A DNA stretch of 64,000 nt from DATAZK01 sp963731205. Lineage in GTDB: Bacteria > Actinomycetota > Actinomycetes > Frankiales > Frankiaceae. A program made the translations under genes and the position numbers. Shown here in pieces: positions 41,517 to 50,903 of this stretch (positions are counted from its first letter, which is position 1; each line of letters starts with the position of its first letter). The DNA is taken from assembly GCA_963731205.1 (NCBI GenBank), contig CAVSUJ010000002.1, forward strand, positions 620,001 to 684,000, read 5' to 3'. The notes under the pieces are model-generated. The model was not told the origin of the DNA and did no database searches. It saw only the letters and a program-made list of their open reading frames with translations.

Positions 41517-42287
41517 TCAGTGCGGGGTCAGGCCACCGTCGACGATAAGCACCTGGCCGGTCACGAAACTCCCCGCGTCCGAACACAGCAGCAGCGCAGG
41601 CCCGACCATCTCGTCGGCGTGGGCAGCCCGCCGCATGAAGGCCGCCTTCGACATCGACTCGATCGCTTCCGGCGTGTTGTTACGGACCATGTCGGTGTCG
41701 ACCGTGCCCGGCGCGAGGGCATTGACGCGGATTCCCTTCTCCGCGAACACCGCCGCCATCGACCGCGTCATGGCCATCAGACCGGCCTTCGCCGCCGCGT
41801 ACATCGCGGTGTTGGCCGAGAACAGAAAGGCGCCGGCGGAGACGACGTTCAGCACCGCGGCGTTGCCCGAAGCCTCCAGGTGCGGAAGGGCCCGTTCGAC
41901 CAGGAAGACCGGCCCACGCAGGTTGGTACCGAGGGACTTCTCCCACGCCTCGGCCGTGAGCTGACCGAAAGGGAGCGTGAGCGCATTCGCCGCGTTGTTC
42001 ACGACGATGTCCAGCCGGCCGAACTCCTCGACCGTGCGGTCGACAAGAGCGTTGATCGCATCGATGTCACCCATGTGGGTCGGCACGCCGATGGCTTCAC
42101 CCCCCTGCGATCGCAGGTGCGCTTGCGTCGCAGCGCAGGCGTCCGGCTTCCGGCTGGCCACTGCCACCTTCGCGCCGGCCGCCAGCAGGCCCTCAGCGAT
42201 CGCCAGCCCGATCCCGCGGGTGCCACCGGTGACGATGGCGACGCGGCCGGTCAGGTCGTGCAGGCGGCTGAGTTTGGCCCGATCCAT
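41517..42287 (-). CDS. SDR oxidoreductase (FabG-like)
   Basis: A 256-residue classical SDR. TGGTRGIGLAIAEGL, NNAANALTL, NVVSAGAF and the active site YAAAKAG are all present, and the C-terminus reads VTGQVLIVDGGLTPH. It likely interconverts an alcohol and a ketone with NAD(P). It is the first gene of the minus-strand SDR-GMC-MBL operon, divergent from the SDR-Nudix fusion gene 32 bp away. Confidence 0.92.
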   Translation of the reverse strand: MDRAKLSRLHDLTGRVAIVTGGTRGIGLAIAEGLLAAGAKVAVASRKPDACAATQAHLRSQGGEAIGVPTHMGDIDAINALVDRTVEEFGRLDIVVNNAANALTLPFGQLTAEAWEKSLGTNLRGPVFLVERALPHLEASGNAAVLNVVSAGAFLFSANTAMYAAAKAGLMAMTRSMAAVFAEKGIRVNALAPGTVDTDMVRNNTPEAIESMSKAAFMRRAAHADEMVGPALLLCSDAGSFVTGQVLIVDGGLTPH

Positions 42288-42319
42288 CTGGTCTCCTTAA
42301 GCCGCCCGGCGGAGGCGAT

Positions 42320-43912
42320 GTGGTGACGGCGAGGCAGCGCCGTTACCTTAACGGCATGGCGTCACAGCGCACCTGCGAGGGTCGGGTCGCACTCGTCACG
42401 GGAGCGAGCCAGGGCGGTACGGGAACGGCCATCGCGCTACGCCTCGCCGCGGAAGGCGCTTGCGTGGCGATCACCGCGCGCACCCTGGAAGGTCTCGAGC
42501 AGACCCGCCGCCGGATCGAAGCTGTGGGCGGCGAATGCCTTGTGCTGCAGGCTGATCTGTCCGATCCGAACGGTGGACGCCGCGAACTGGTCGCCCGTAC
42601 CGAGGCCGCGCTCGGCCCGATCGACATCCTGGTCAACAACGCGGCCATGGGTGGCTACGTCCCGTTCGACGAGACGACGCCCAGATCGCTCGAGCGGTGC
42701 CTGCAGGTCAATCTCTGGGCACCCTGGGAGCTGATGACGGGCGTGGTCACGGGGATGCGCGAGCGGCGCCGCGGGTGGATCCTGAACCTCACGACGTTCT
42801 CCGCCGAACTGCCGCCCGGGCCGCCCTTCCCGACGAACCGGCCCGCCAAGGCCGGCTTCCAGTACGGCGCCACGAAGGCCGCGCTCAACCGGCTCACGGT
42901 CGCGGCTGCCAGCGAGTGCGAAGGGCAGGGCGTGGCGGTCAATGCGCTGACCCCGCAGGCGGCGATCTCCACGCCGAATCTGGTGGCGATGGGCGGGATC
43001 GACGAGGCGATGTTCGAGCCGCTCGAAACGATGGCCGAGGCCGCGCTGGCGCTGTGTTCGGGCGATCCTGACGTGCTCACCGGACGCATCGCCTTCAGCC
43101 TTCAGCTCCTGCTGGAGTTACGCCGGCCGGTGCTCGACCTGCACGGCGATGAGCTCGTCGCGGGCTGGCAACCGGAAGACCTGCTCGCCGTCATCGAGAG
43201 GCAAGAGGCGAATCTGGCCGATCGCGGCTGGCCCCACGCCTACACCTTCGGGCGCGTCCACAGCCCGCGTCCTGGCCGCCGCACGGGCCTGGACCAGACC
43301 GGCCGTGACCTGACGGCAAATCCTGACGTGCGGGTCACCGATGTCGAGGTGCTCGCCGATGCCTGGCATGTGCTGCGCCGCACGACGCTGCAGGTGCGGC
43401 GCTCCGACGGCCAGTGGTCGACTGAACGGCGCGAGACGTACGACCGGGGCAACGGCGCGACGATCCTGCCCTACGACGTCGAACGCGGAACCATCCTGCT
43501 GTCACGGCAGTTTCGCTATCCGGTCTACGTGAACGGCCACCCCGACGGGATGCTCATCGAGGCGGCCGCCGGACTGCTGGACGACGACGATCCGCTGACG
43601 GCGATCCGGCGTGAGGCCAGCGAGGAGCTCGGAGTGGAGCTCGGTGAGATCGAGAGCGTCTTCGATGTCTTCATGAGCCCGGGTTCGGTGACCGAGCGGA
43701 TCCACTTCTTCGCCGCGCCGTACACCTCGGCCATGCGCGTCACCGATGGAGGCGGACTCGCCGCCGAGGGCGAAGACATCCAGGTGCTCGAGCTGCCGTT
43801 CGGCGAAGCCTTGGCGATGATCGAGCGCGGCGAGATCGCTGACGCGAAGACCGTCATGCTTTTGCAGTGGGCAGCCTTGCGGGGCCCGTTCCGCGGCCAT
43901 ACCGGCAGCTGA
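42320..43912 (+). CDS. SDR-NudK fusion protein
   Basis: A 530-residue fusion of two enzymes. Residues about 15-300 are a classical SDR: TGASQGGTGTAIA, NNAAMGG, LTTFSAE, QYGATKAALN. Residues about 350-525 are a NudK-type Nudix pyrophosphohydrolase: YDRGNGATILPYD, LLSRQFRYPVYVNGHPDGML, and the Nudix box GLLDDDDPLTAIRREASEEL (Asp at the position where Glu is usual), EDIQVLELPFGEAL. The domains join without a stop. The GTG at 42320 has GGAGG upstream; ATG 42356 is an alternative. It precedes the nitroreductase gene by 17 bp. Confidence 0.85.
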   Translation: MVTARQRRYLNGMASQRTCEGRVALVTGASQGGTGTAIALRLAAEGACVAITARTLEGLEQTRRRIEAVGGECLVLQADLSDPNGGRRELVARTEAALGPIDILVNNAAMGGYVPFDETTPRSLERCLQVNLWAPWELMTGVVTGMRERRRGWILNLTTFSAELPPGPPFPTNRPAKAGFQYGATKAALNRLTVAAASECEGQGVAVNALTPQAAISTPNLVAMGGIDEAMFEPLETMAEAALALCSGDPDVLTGRIAFSLQLLLELRRPVLDLHGDELVAGWQPEDLLAVIERQEANLADRGWPHAYTFGRVHSPRPGRRTGLDQTGRDLTANPDVRVTDVEVLADAWHVLRRTTLQVRRSDGQWSTERRETYDRGNGATILPYDVERGTILLSRQFRYPVYVNGHPDGMLIEAAAGLLDDDDPLTAIRREASEELGVELGEIESVFDVFMSPGSVTERIHFFAAPYTSAMRVTDGGGLAAEGEDIQVLELPFGEALAMIERGEIADAKTVMLLQWAALRGPFRGHTGS

Positions 43913-43929
43913 AAAGACGAGGAGCGCAG

Positions 43930-44589
43930 ATGTCGGGACCGACCGATGACGTGTGGACCGCGATGTCGACAGCCCGCGCGATCCGCCGTTTCACCAACGA
44001 TCCGATCGATGACGCGACGCTGGCGCGCTGTCTGCAAGCGGCCACCTGGGCGCCGTCGGGGGCCAACGCTCAGGAGTGGCGGTTCGTCATCCTGCGCTCC
44101 CCCGAGCAGCGCGCCGTCGTCGCCCAAGCCGCGGCCCAGGCGTTGCAGGTGATCGAACCGGTCTACGGCATGACCCGGCCGGCGCCCGATGACAACAGCC
44201 GCCGGGCGCGGAGCAATCGCGCGACGTATGAGTTGCACGACCGGGCAGGCGAATTCACCTCGGTGCTGTTCGTCCAGCGCAGCTTCGACAGCGCCTCGGA
44301 TCTACTGCTCGGCGGCTCGATCTTCCCGGCAATGCAGAACTTTCTGCTCGCGGCCCGCGCTCAGGGGCTCGGCGCGTGCGTCACGGCGTGGGCGTCCTAC
44401 GGCGGTGAACCGTTGATACGCAAGGCGGTCGGCATCCCCGAGGAGTGGATGCTCGCGGGTCACGTCGTCGTGGGCTGGCCGCGCGGCAATCACGGACCGC
44501 TGCGCCGCCGGCCGGTCAGCGACGTCACGTACCTGGACCGCTGGGAGTCGCGAGCCGATGAGGTCGTCGGCCCGGCTGCTACGGGATGA
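43930..44589 (+). CDS. Nitroreductase-family flavoprotein
   Basis: A 219-residue FMN-dependent nitroreductase-fold protein. It has ARAIRRFTNDPIDD, WAPSGANAQEWRFVIL and GVGACVT-like ARAQGLGACVTAWASY segments, followed by PEEWMLAGHVVVGWP. It starts at ATG 43930 behind GAGGAG, inside a longer frame. It likely reduces quinones, nitro groups or enals. It forms a plus-strand pair with the SDR-Nudix fusion and overlaps the convergent CoA-transferase by 11 bp. Confidence 0.9.
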   Translation: MSGPTDDVWTAMSTARAIRRFTNDPIDDATLARCLQAATWAPSGANAQEWRFVILRSPEQRAVVAQAAAQALQVIEPVYGMTRPAPDDNSRRARSNRATYELHDRAGEFTSVLFVQRSFDSASDLLLGGSIFPAMQNFLLAARAQGLGACVTAWASYGGEPLIRKAVGIPEEWMLAGHVVVGWPRGNHGPLRRRPVSDVTYLDRWESRADEVVGPAATG

Positions 44590-45760
44590 CCCCCGCCTCC
44601 TGCAGGCGCGTGATGTCCGGCCAGTCGTAGCCGAGTTCGAGGAGCAATTGCTCGGTGTGCTCGCCGGTTTCAGGGGCCCTTCCGGGCTGATCGGGCAGCC
44701 GGCCGCCGAAGTCGATGGGAGACGCGACCGTGCGCCGGTCTGACCCCTCGATCCTGGGGAAGGCGCCCGAGGCGATGTTGATGGGATCGGCAACGACATC
44801 CTCGAAGTCCTGAACCGGATCCCACCAGACATCCTCGCGAGCAAAAGCAGCAGCCAACGCCTCCATGGTCCACGCGGCAAAGGCTTCGTCGAGGACCTCG
44901 ATCAGCTCGTTGCGATTCGCGACGAGCCCCTCGTGGGTGTTGAAGCGCGGATCCTGCAGCAGGTCGGGCCGCTCCAACGCCCTGGTGAGCCCGGGCCAGA
45001 ACCGGATCGCCTGCAGCCCGAGCAGCCAGAACCACTTGCCGTCCTGGGATTGGTAGCAGGCCAGCAGGGGGTTGTAGAGCGCGCGTCGCAGGCCCCGCAC
45101 GGGCCGGGCTCCTGCCATCTGCACCATGAGGTCGGAGCCGAGGACGTACAAGCCGGTCCGCAACAGCGAGGTCTCGACGAAGGAGCCCACTCCGGTGCGT
45201 TCGCGTTGGAAGAGCGCCCCGGCGATGCCCGCGACCATGGCCAAGCCGGTGGGATGATCCCCGAGGCCCGGCCGGGAAACCGGGGGCGCATCCCCTTCTG
45301 GAGTAAGGGCAAGAGCAACTCCGGCGCGTGACCAGAACGCGCCGATGTCGTAGCCCGCCTTCTCAGGAGCGGCCTGGCCGTAACCGGTGACAGCCGCGTA
45401 CACCAGACGCGGGAGCAGCCCGGAGAGGGTGCCGTAGTCGAGCCCGAGCGCGGCGAGGGCCGCCGGCCTCAGGTTCGTCACGAAGACGTCGGCGTCCTGC
45501 AGCAGACGCAGCAGAATGTCGCGGCCGCCCTCGGCTTTCAGGTCGAGACAGATGCTGCGCTTGTTGCGATTGTCCAGCTCGAAGTAGGCGGGTTGAGTGT
45601 TGGAGCGGTGGGGGTCTCCCGCATGCGGCTCGACCTTGATGACGTCAGCGCCCCAGTCGCCGAGCATGGCTGCCGCTGCCGGGCCGGCGATGACTACTCC
45701 CAGCTCGACCACGCGCACTCCCGCCAGCGGCTTCGGGCTCGGCGTCGCCACTCGTGGCAC
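44579..45760 (-). CDS. CaiB/BaiF-family CoA transferase
   Basis: A 393-residue family III acyl-CoA transferase. It starts with LAGVRVVELGVVIAGPAAAA, then MLGDWGADVIKVEPHAGDPH and FELDNRNKRSICLDLKAEGG, all typical. The catalytic Asp is expected near GLGDHPTG. It would move CoA between carboxylic acids, activating a substrate for beta-oxidation-like breakdown. It lies at the end of a minus-strand gene row with two SDRs and a phosphotransferase. Confidence 0.93.
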   Translation of the reverse strand: MPRVATPSPKPLAGVRVVELGVVIAGPAAAAMLGDWGADVIKVEPHAGDPHRSNTQPAYFELDNRNKRSICLDLKAEGGRDILLRLLQDADVFVTNLRPAALAALGLDYGTLSGLLPRLVYAAVTGYGQAAPEKAGYDIGAFWSRAGVALALTPEGDAPPVSRPGLGDHPTGLAMVAGIAGALFQRERTGVGSFVETSLLRTGLYVLGSDLMVQMAGARPVRGLRRALYNPLLACYQSQDGKWFWLLGLQAIRFWPGLTRALERPDLLQDPRFNTHEGLVANRNELIEVLDEAFAAWTMEALAAAFAREDVWWDPVQDFEDVVADPINIASGAFPRIEGSDRRTVASPIDFGGRLPDQPGRAPETGEHTEQLLLELGYDWPDITRLQEAGVIP

Positions 45761-45867
45761 CCCTTCTCTGCAGCCTTGATCCCGGCGGGAGCTGTCAGGA
45801 CATCGTCGTCACAGTAGTGCGCACGGGTGAGCCACCTGCGCGGTGGACGTGCGCGGGCTGGACGCTG

Positions 45868-46116
45868 CTAAAGCGTGACGCGGGCAGGCTGCGCCCCGCT
45901 GCGATGCTGAGCGGCCTGGTAGACGAAGATCGAGGTCGTCATGCGGGCGTAGAGCATGCACTGCAACGGTGTCGCGTCGGCGGGAAGCTCGCCGTCGGCG
46001 GGTGCGACGAGTTCCCACGCCAGGCGCGCGCGACGGCATTCATCGCGCGGGCACAGCCGCGCCGGATCCTCGACCCATTGGTCGTGGATCGACGCGGCGT
46101 CGACGGAGGTGTTCAT
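45868..46116 (-). CDS. Small hypothetical protein
   Basis: An 82-residue protein with start MNTSVDAASIHDQWV that I do not recognise. It is predicted mostly helical with three Cys (LCPRDEC, PLQCM), conserved-looking WELVAPADGELP, and a helix TTSIFVYQAAQHR. The start at 46116 is chosen because the residues before it look like noise. Same strand as the neighbouring SDR and CoA-transferase genes, with about 100-bp gaps to each, so it may be part of their operon. Confidence 0.5.
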   Translation of the reverse strand: MNTSVDAASIHDQWVEDPARLCPRDECRRARLAWELVAPADGELPADATPLQCMLYARMTTSIFVYQAAQHRSGAQPARVTL

Positions 46117-46214
46117 CCCGTTCAATGTCCCGCGAAAGGGACTTCTTGCCTTGCGCCGATCGGGTGGCAAATGTGGGCCGACAGGTTGACGCGACGCGCA
46201 AACGGAGTAGCCGG

Positions 46215-47060
46215 CTAGGACGGCTCGGCATCGGCGGCGTAGATGTTGCGCTGCGCCTCCATGACCCCGGTGAACAGTTCGGTCGGCGGCAACGGGCCGG
46301 GCCGGGCCGCGACCGACGCCATGATGCTCTCGCGCCTCGCGAGATGAGCCATGCTCTCCAACTGCCCCGAATAGCTCAACGGCTGCCGCAGCATCCAGAG
46401 AATCCCTTCCGCCGCCACTTCAGACGGCTCCCAATCACTGTGGTCAGCGGTCGGGGTGTTGGCGACAAAACCTTCGGAGGCGACGGGCACATCGATGCGG
46501 AAGACGTTAGCGGCGATCCCCTGAGGGGCGAGCTGGCGTGCCAGGTCGACGGTCAGCCGCTCGAGACCGAGCTTGGCGATGCCGTAGGACATGTTGCCCG
46601 GGAACGGTGAGAGCGCAGCGAGTGAGGAGACGTTGAGGATCCGGCCCTCACCCGTCGCCGCCAGATGGGGCACGGCAGCGCGGCTGGCGACGAGCGGCGC
46701 ATCGAGGTCGATCGCCATGATGAGATCGTGGCGGCGCAGCGGGATGTCGAGGTCGCCGATGAACGTGACGGCGGCATTGTTGACGAGCACGTCGAGCCGG
46801 CCGAGCTCAGCCACTGAGCGTTCCACCATCGCCGTGACCTGATCGCGGTCGGAGAGATCGACGGGGACGCTGATCGCCGTGCCGCCCGCGTCACGGATGA
46901 GATCCACGACGTCATCGATCGTGCCCGGCGTGCGCTGCGGCTGCGCCCGGGTGGAACGCGCGGCGCAGGCGACCGCATAGCCCTCTGCCGCCAGTGCCAG
47001 TGCGGCAGCTGCGCCGACCCCGCGGCTCGCGCCGGTCACCAGGGCGACCTTTCCCGGCAT
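46215..47060 (-). CDS. SDR oxidoreductase
   Basis: A 281-residue SDR. TGASRGVGAAAALAL, NNAAVTFIGD, NVSSLAAL and the active site YGIAK are present. The C-terminal 60 residues diverge from the FabG-like pattern. It lies 6 bp after the phosphotransferase gene on the same strand, in the run SDR, phosphotransferase, SDR, which together look like a degradation pathway for an unknown alcohol or acid. Confidence 0.9.
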   Translation of the reverse strand: MPGKVALVTGASRGVGAAAALALAAEGYAVACAARSTRAQPQRTPGTIDDVVDLIRDAGGTAISVPVDLSDRDQVTAMVERSVAELGRLDVLVNNAAVTFIGDLDIPLRRHDLIMAIDLDAPLVASRAAVPHLAATGEGRILNVSSLAALSPFPGNMSYGIAKLGLERLTVDLARQLAPQGIAANVFRIDVPVASEGFVANTPTADHSDWEPSEVAAEGILWMLRQPLSYSGQLESMAHLARRESIMASVAARPGPLPPTELFTGVMEAQRNIYAADAEPS

Positions 47061-47066
47061 GTCGCG

Positions 47067-48128
47067 TCAGCCGCCGATCGCCGCGAACGTATCGAGATCA
47101 CGGATCGCCGCACAGCTGCGGGTCGCCATGGCCAGGAACATCGCATCGGCCTCGGGTGTGGGCGTGGCCGTCGCGTACATGCAGCCGAGAACGGTGATCA
47201 GCGGGCCCTGGAGCACATCACGCCGGTAGTCCACCAGCGCGTCGTCGAAGGCGTAGTCAACCCCGTACTTCGCGAGAGCTTCGAGGTACGTGGTGAGCAG
47301 CTGCCGTTCATGTCGACGACGCTCCTCGGGCAGCACGCTCGTCGCGAGGAAGTACGAGACGTCCAGCGTCGGCGGCCCTGAGGAGGTGGTCTGCCAGTCG
47401 ACAGCTGACACGGAAGCGTCGCCGGGATCGAACATCAGGTTGTCGAGCCGGTAGTCGCCGTGGACGAGCGAGAACTGATCACGCTTCAGCGCCGCCCAGG
47501 GACCGATCGCCGCGGCGGCTGAGCGAAGCGTCTCCTGATCCCCGGGTGTCAATTGATCCTGGTAACGCTCGATGAACTGCCCGGTGGAGGCGTGCATCAG
47601 CGCCCCGAGAAACTCCCCGCTCGCCGCGTCGGTCGGCGTCAGCCAGCGGGCATGCTCGTGCAGCAGCGCGTCATTCCACAGCGGCGCGTGCAGTCCCGCC
47701 AGATTCTCGACCGCGGCCACCGCCTGCTCGAAGCTGCAACCGTCCACCTGGCGCCCGGGCACCCGCGGCGCCAGATCGTCCAGCAGCAGCACGAACGTGT
47801 TCAGATCTGCGGTGATGTCGGCGAACCAGCAATCCGGCGTGCTGACCGACGTGCGGGGCGCGAGGTCCAGATAGAAGCGGACCTCCTTCTCAAAGCCCCG
47901 GTTGACCCGGGCGCGCGCCTCAGGATCGCCGGCCGCGATCTTCAGCACGAGCGTCGCCGGCACCGAATCCTCAACGTTTGCCGCGAATTCCAGGTGCAGC
48001 CGATAGCTCGCACCGATCTGCCCGGTGCCGATCCGCTCCCGGCGCACGGCGCTCACCGTGCAGTCGTGGCCGGTCTGCTGCAGCACCGCCGTCAGCCAGT
48101 CGGCGGTGACCTCCTCCGGGTCATCCAC
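47067..48128 (-). CDS. Phosphotransferase, aminoglycoside/choline-kinase-like
   Basis: A 353-residue kinase-fold protein of the APH/EcKinase group. The catalytic loop is SLVHGDYRLDNLMFD with the metal site SAVDWQTTSSGPP, and the ATP-lobe segment is ATLVLKIAAGDPEAR. These proteins phosphorylate hydroxyl groups of small molecules, often alcohols in catabolic clusters. It sits 10 bp downstream of the 48.1-kb SDR and 6 bp upstream of the next SDR, so all are co-transcribed. Confidence 0.9.
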   Translation of the reverse strand: MDDPEEVTADWLTAVLQQTGHDCTVSAVRRERIGTGQIGASYRLHLEFAANVEDSVPATLVLKIAAGDPEARARVNRGFEKEVRFYLDLAPRTSVSTPDCWFADITADLNTFVLLLDDLAPRVPGRQVDGCSFEQAVAAVENLAGLHAPLWNDALLHEHARWLTPTDAASGEFLGALMHASTGQFIERYQDQLTPGDQETLRSAAAAIGPWAALKRDQFSLVHGDYRLDNLMFDPGDASVSAVDWQTTSSGPPTLDVSYFLATSVLPEERRRHERQLLTTYLEALAKYGVDYAFDDALVDYRRDVLQGPLITVLGCMYATATPTPEADAMFLAMATRSCAAIRDLDTFAAIGG

Positions 48129-48138
48129 CGCCCCGACG

Positions 48139-48885
48139 CTAGATATGACGTCCCCCGCCGATCTCGAGCACCGTGCCGGTCATGTACGACGAGCGGTCCG
48201 AGAGCAGGAAGAGGACGACCTCGGCGACCTCTTCAGGCTCGCCGACGCGTGCCAGCGGGATCTCGGCGATGCGGGACTCGAACACGTCCTGCTTCATCGA
48301 CGCCGTCATGGTCGTCCGGATCAGGCCGGGCTGCACCGCGTTGACCCGGATCCCGTAGCGCGCCAGCTCTTTCGCGGCGGCCTTGGTCATACCGACCAGG
48401 CCGGCCTTCGCTGCGGAGTAGTTCGTCTGCCCCGGGTTGCCGACCTTGCCGCTGATGGAGGAGATGTTGACCATCGCGCCGCGGCCCTGCTCGCGCATCA
48501 CAGCGGCGGCAGCGCGGGTGCCGAGCCAGCCGCCGACCAGGTGGACGTCTATCACCTTGCGGAAGTCCTCGAGCGTCATGTTGCGCAACGTCTTGTCGCG
48601 GGTGATGCCGGCGTTGTTGACCCAGAAGTCCAGGCTCCCGAACGCGTCGGTGCACGCAATGACCGCGGCGGCGATCTGCTCCTCGCTCGTCACGTCGCAG
48701 GCGACGGCGATCGCGCGCCCAGGCCCGCCGGCCGACAGTGCTTCGGCTGCCTTGGTGGCCGTGTCGGGGTCGAGATCGGCGAGGACGACGGACGCCCCCT
48801 CGCGTACCAGCGCGGTGGCGATCGCGAGGCCGATGCCCTGCGCACCACCGGTCACCACGCCGGCCCGGCCTGCCATTTCCGTCAC
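48139..48885 (-). CDS. SDR oxidoreductase (FabG-like)
   Basis: A 248-residue classical SDR. VTGGAQGIGLAIATALV, NNAGITRDKTL, NISSISGKVG and the active site NYSAAKAG are complete, and the C-terminus YMTGTVLEIGGGRHI is typical of 3-oxoacyl reductase-like enzymes. It is the first gene of the minus-strand row leading into the phosphotransferase. Cofactor NAD(H) or NADP(H) cannot be told with confidence. Confidence 0.93.
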   Translation of the reverse strand: MTEMAGRAGVVTGGAQGIGLAIATALVREGASVVLADLDPDTATKAAEALSAGGPGRAIAVACDVTSEEQIAAAVIACTDAFGSLDFWVNNAGITRDKTLRNMTLEDFRKVIDVHLVGGWLGTRAAAAVMREQGRGAMVNISSISGKVGNPGQTNYSAAKAGLVGMTKAAAKELARYGIRVNAVQPGLIRTTMTASMKQDVFESRIAEIPLARVGEPEEVAEVVLFLLSDRSSYMTGTVLEIGGGRHI

Positions 48886-48961
48886 TGCGCGCTCCTGCTC
48901 GTCGCGGGGATGTTCACCCGGCGACGTTAGCCCGCGGCGCCAGGCGCCGCCTCAGCAGGAG

Positions 48962-49120
48962 TCAGCGTCTGGCGACAGCGTCCTCCGGAGCCGTGCGTCC
49001 CGATCCCGGGCAGACGACACCCGAGGTGCTGTGACGCGCGACGACGAGCGCATCGCCGTCCCATCGAGCACTTCGGAAATCGCTGCACACCGGGCACCGG
49101 CCTCGTGGACGCTTCGCCAT
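48962..49120 (-). CDS. Small zinc-ribbon-like protein
   Basis: A 52-residue protein with MAKRPRGRCPVCSDF, then RHSTSGVVCPGSGRTA. The pattern CPxC with a downstream His and CPGSG is found in many short actinobacterial proteins with a zinc-binding knuckle. The ATG at 49120 has GGGAG about 10 bp upstream. It is short and has no neighbours that explain its role; the segment between it and PPK2 (49121-49274) holds only promoter-like sequence that I cannot resolve. Confidence 0.6.
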   Translation of the reverse strand: MAKRPRGRCPVCSDFRSARWDGDALVVARHSTSGVVCPGSGRTAPEDAVARR

Positions 49121-49274
49121 GCGCCCCATGCTCCCGGACGGGCGTGACAGCCGTGCAACGGTCACCAGAACACTCGGTTTCGCGACCCTTTTGGCCTGTT
49201 GCGTTTCCCGACCGACCCCAGGGGTTTACCTGACCGCCACCTGCCACCGCGCACACGCTGACACGATCAAAAAC

Positions 49275-50126
49275 GTGAAGAACTCAGCAGTTCAGACGCG
49301 CACCAAGCCCCTACCGACGTGGCGCGAGGGCTACCCGTACGACACGAAAATGCCGCGCAAGGATTACGAGATCGCCAAGCTGGAACTGCAGATCGAGCTG
49401 CTCAAATTGCAGAACTGGGTGAAGGAGACCGGCGAGAAGATCGTGATGCTCTTCGAGGGCCGCGACGCCGCCGGCAAGGGCGGCACCATCAAGCGATTCA
49501 CCGAGCACCTGAACCCGCGGGGCTCGCGCGTCGTGGCGCTGGAAAAGCCCTCCGAGCGCGAACAGCGCCAGTGGTACTTCCAGCGCTATGCGCACCACTT
49601 GCCGACCGCGGGCGAGATCGTCATGTTCGATCGGTCCTGGTACAACCGCGCCGGTGTCGAGCACGTCATGGGATTTTGCAGCGACGAGGAGTACCAGGAG
49701 TTCATGCGGCAGGCGCCGGAATTCGAGCGGATGCTGGTGCGCTCGGGCGTCCACCTGATCAAATTCTGGTTCTCGGTATCCCAGTCCGAGCAGCGCACCC
49801 GGTTCCAGGCCCGGGAGACCGATCCGGTGAGCCAGTGGAAGCTCAGCCCCATGGACCTCGCCTCGATGGACAAGTGGGCCGAGTACACCGACGCCAAGGA
49901 GGCGATGTTCTTCTACACCGACACCGAACACGCCCCCTGGACCGTCATCAAGAGCAACGACAAGAAACGCGCCCGCGTCGAGGCGTTCCGCCACGTCCTG
50001 CATCAGTTCGAGTACCCCGACAAGGATCACGCCGTCGTCGGAGTGCCCGACCCGCTGATCGTCGGGCCGGCCACCCACGTCTACGAGCACGGCGAGACAC
50101 CCGACCGGCTCTTCGCCAGCCTGTGA
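49275..50126 (+). CDS. ppk2: Polyphosphate kinase 2
   Basis: A 283-residue PPK2-family kinase using polyphosphate to phosphorylate ADP or AMP/GDP. Walker A is LFEGRDAAGKGGTIKR (about residues 61-76), then EKPSEREQRQWYFQRYAHHL, the Walker B/lid FDRSWYNRAGVEHVMGF and a lid RFQARETDP. The GTG at 49275 (KNVKNSAVQ region) gives a family-length protein; the frame extends to 49119 but with no homology. It helps use polyphosphate as an energy store. It stands alone, convergent with the methyltransferase. Confidence 0.93.
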   Translation: MKNSAVQTRTKPLPTWREGYPYDTKMPRKDYEIAKLELQIELLKLQNWVKETGEKIVMLFEGRDAAGKGGTIKRFTEHLNPRGSRVVALEKPSEREQRQWYFQRYAHHLPTAGEIVMFDRSWYNRAGVEHVMGFCSDEEYQEFMRQAPEFERMLVRSGVHLIKFWFSVSQSEQRTRFQARETDPVSQWKLSPMDLASMDKWAEYTDAKEAMFFYTDTEHAPWTVIKSNDKKRARVEAFRHVLHQFEYPDKDHAVVGVPDPLIVGPATHVYEHGETPDRLFASL

Positions 50127-50132
50127 CCGCGA

Positions 50133-50879
50133 TCACCGCAAGAGGCGGTCGACCCGGATGCAGTGCGTGGTGATCGTGACGTCGACCGGGTCCTGGCCCG
50201 GGAAGCGCTGCTCGAGCCGGTCGGCGGCCAGGTCCAGCGCCCGCGCTCGGGTGGCGTCGTCGAGCGCGATCACCGGGCTGTACGTGGCCAGCGTGGCGAC
50301 GACGTCGGCCTTCGAGGTCGGACGCGAATAGCTGAATTCCGCCGTCTGCACCGGGCCGAAGGGGGCCCCTTCGGGGAGGTTCAGCTCGCGTGACCGGGCG
50401 ACCCGGATGCGGTCGTGCGGCTGGACGCCGAGCGCCTCCCAGTCCAGGCGCGGCAGCCGTTCGTCGTGCGTCATGTGGCTCCACACGATCCCGAGCCGGC
50501 CGCCGTCCCGGAGCACGCGCGCGATCTCGAACGGCGCCGCCTCTGGATCGAGCCAGTGCCAGGCCGAGGACACGGTCACCAGATCGGCACTCGCGTCCTC
50601 CAGCGGGATCACCTCACCCGTGCCCTCGCGCACCTCGATGCCGGGGGTTCGCAACGCGAAGACCTCCCGCATGCGCGCATCGGGTTCGACCGCGATCACC
50701 TGCGGCACGCTTGCGGCGAGCGCGCGGGTGAACAGCCCGGTGCCGGCCGCCAGATCGACGGCGTGCTCACACGGCTCGGGGATGAGCCAGCGGAGCGCGT
50801 CAGGCGCGGGCGACGGGCGCAGCCGGTCGTAGTCCGCGGCCACGCCGCCGAAGGAAAGCGCGGGAGTCTCGGAGCTCAC
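50133..50879 (-). CDS. Class I SAM-dependent methyltransferase
   Basis: A 248-residue methyltransferase. Motif I is AVDLAAGTGLFTRAL, followed by IAVEPDARMREVF and motif WHWLDPEAAPFEIARVLRDG, a common actinobacterial type of the UbiE/COQ5-like fold. The methyl acceptor is unknown. It is convergent with PPK2 and in the same direction as the propeller/sulfotransferase pair, 24 bp downstream of it. Confidence 0.88.
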   Translation of the reverse strand: MSSETPALSFGGVAADYDRLRPSPAPDALRWLIPEPCEHAVDLAAGTGLFTRALAASVPQVIAVEPDARMREVFALRTPGIEVREGTGEVIPLEDASADLVTVSSAWHWLDPEAAPFEIARVLRDGGRLGIVWSHMTHDERLPRLDWEALGVQPHDRIRVARSRELNLPEGAPFGPVQTAEFSYSRPTSKADVVATLATYSPVIALDDATRARALDLAADRLEQRFPGQDPVDVTITTHCIRVDRLLR

Positions 50880-50903
50880 GACCCAAGGATGGCAGGCCCG
50901 GCT

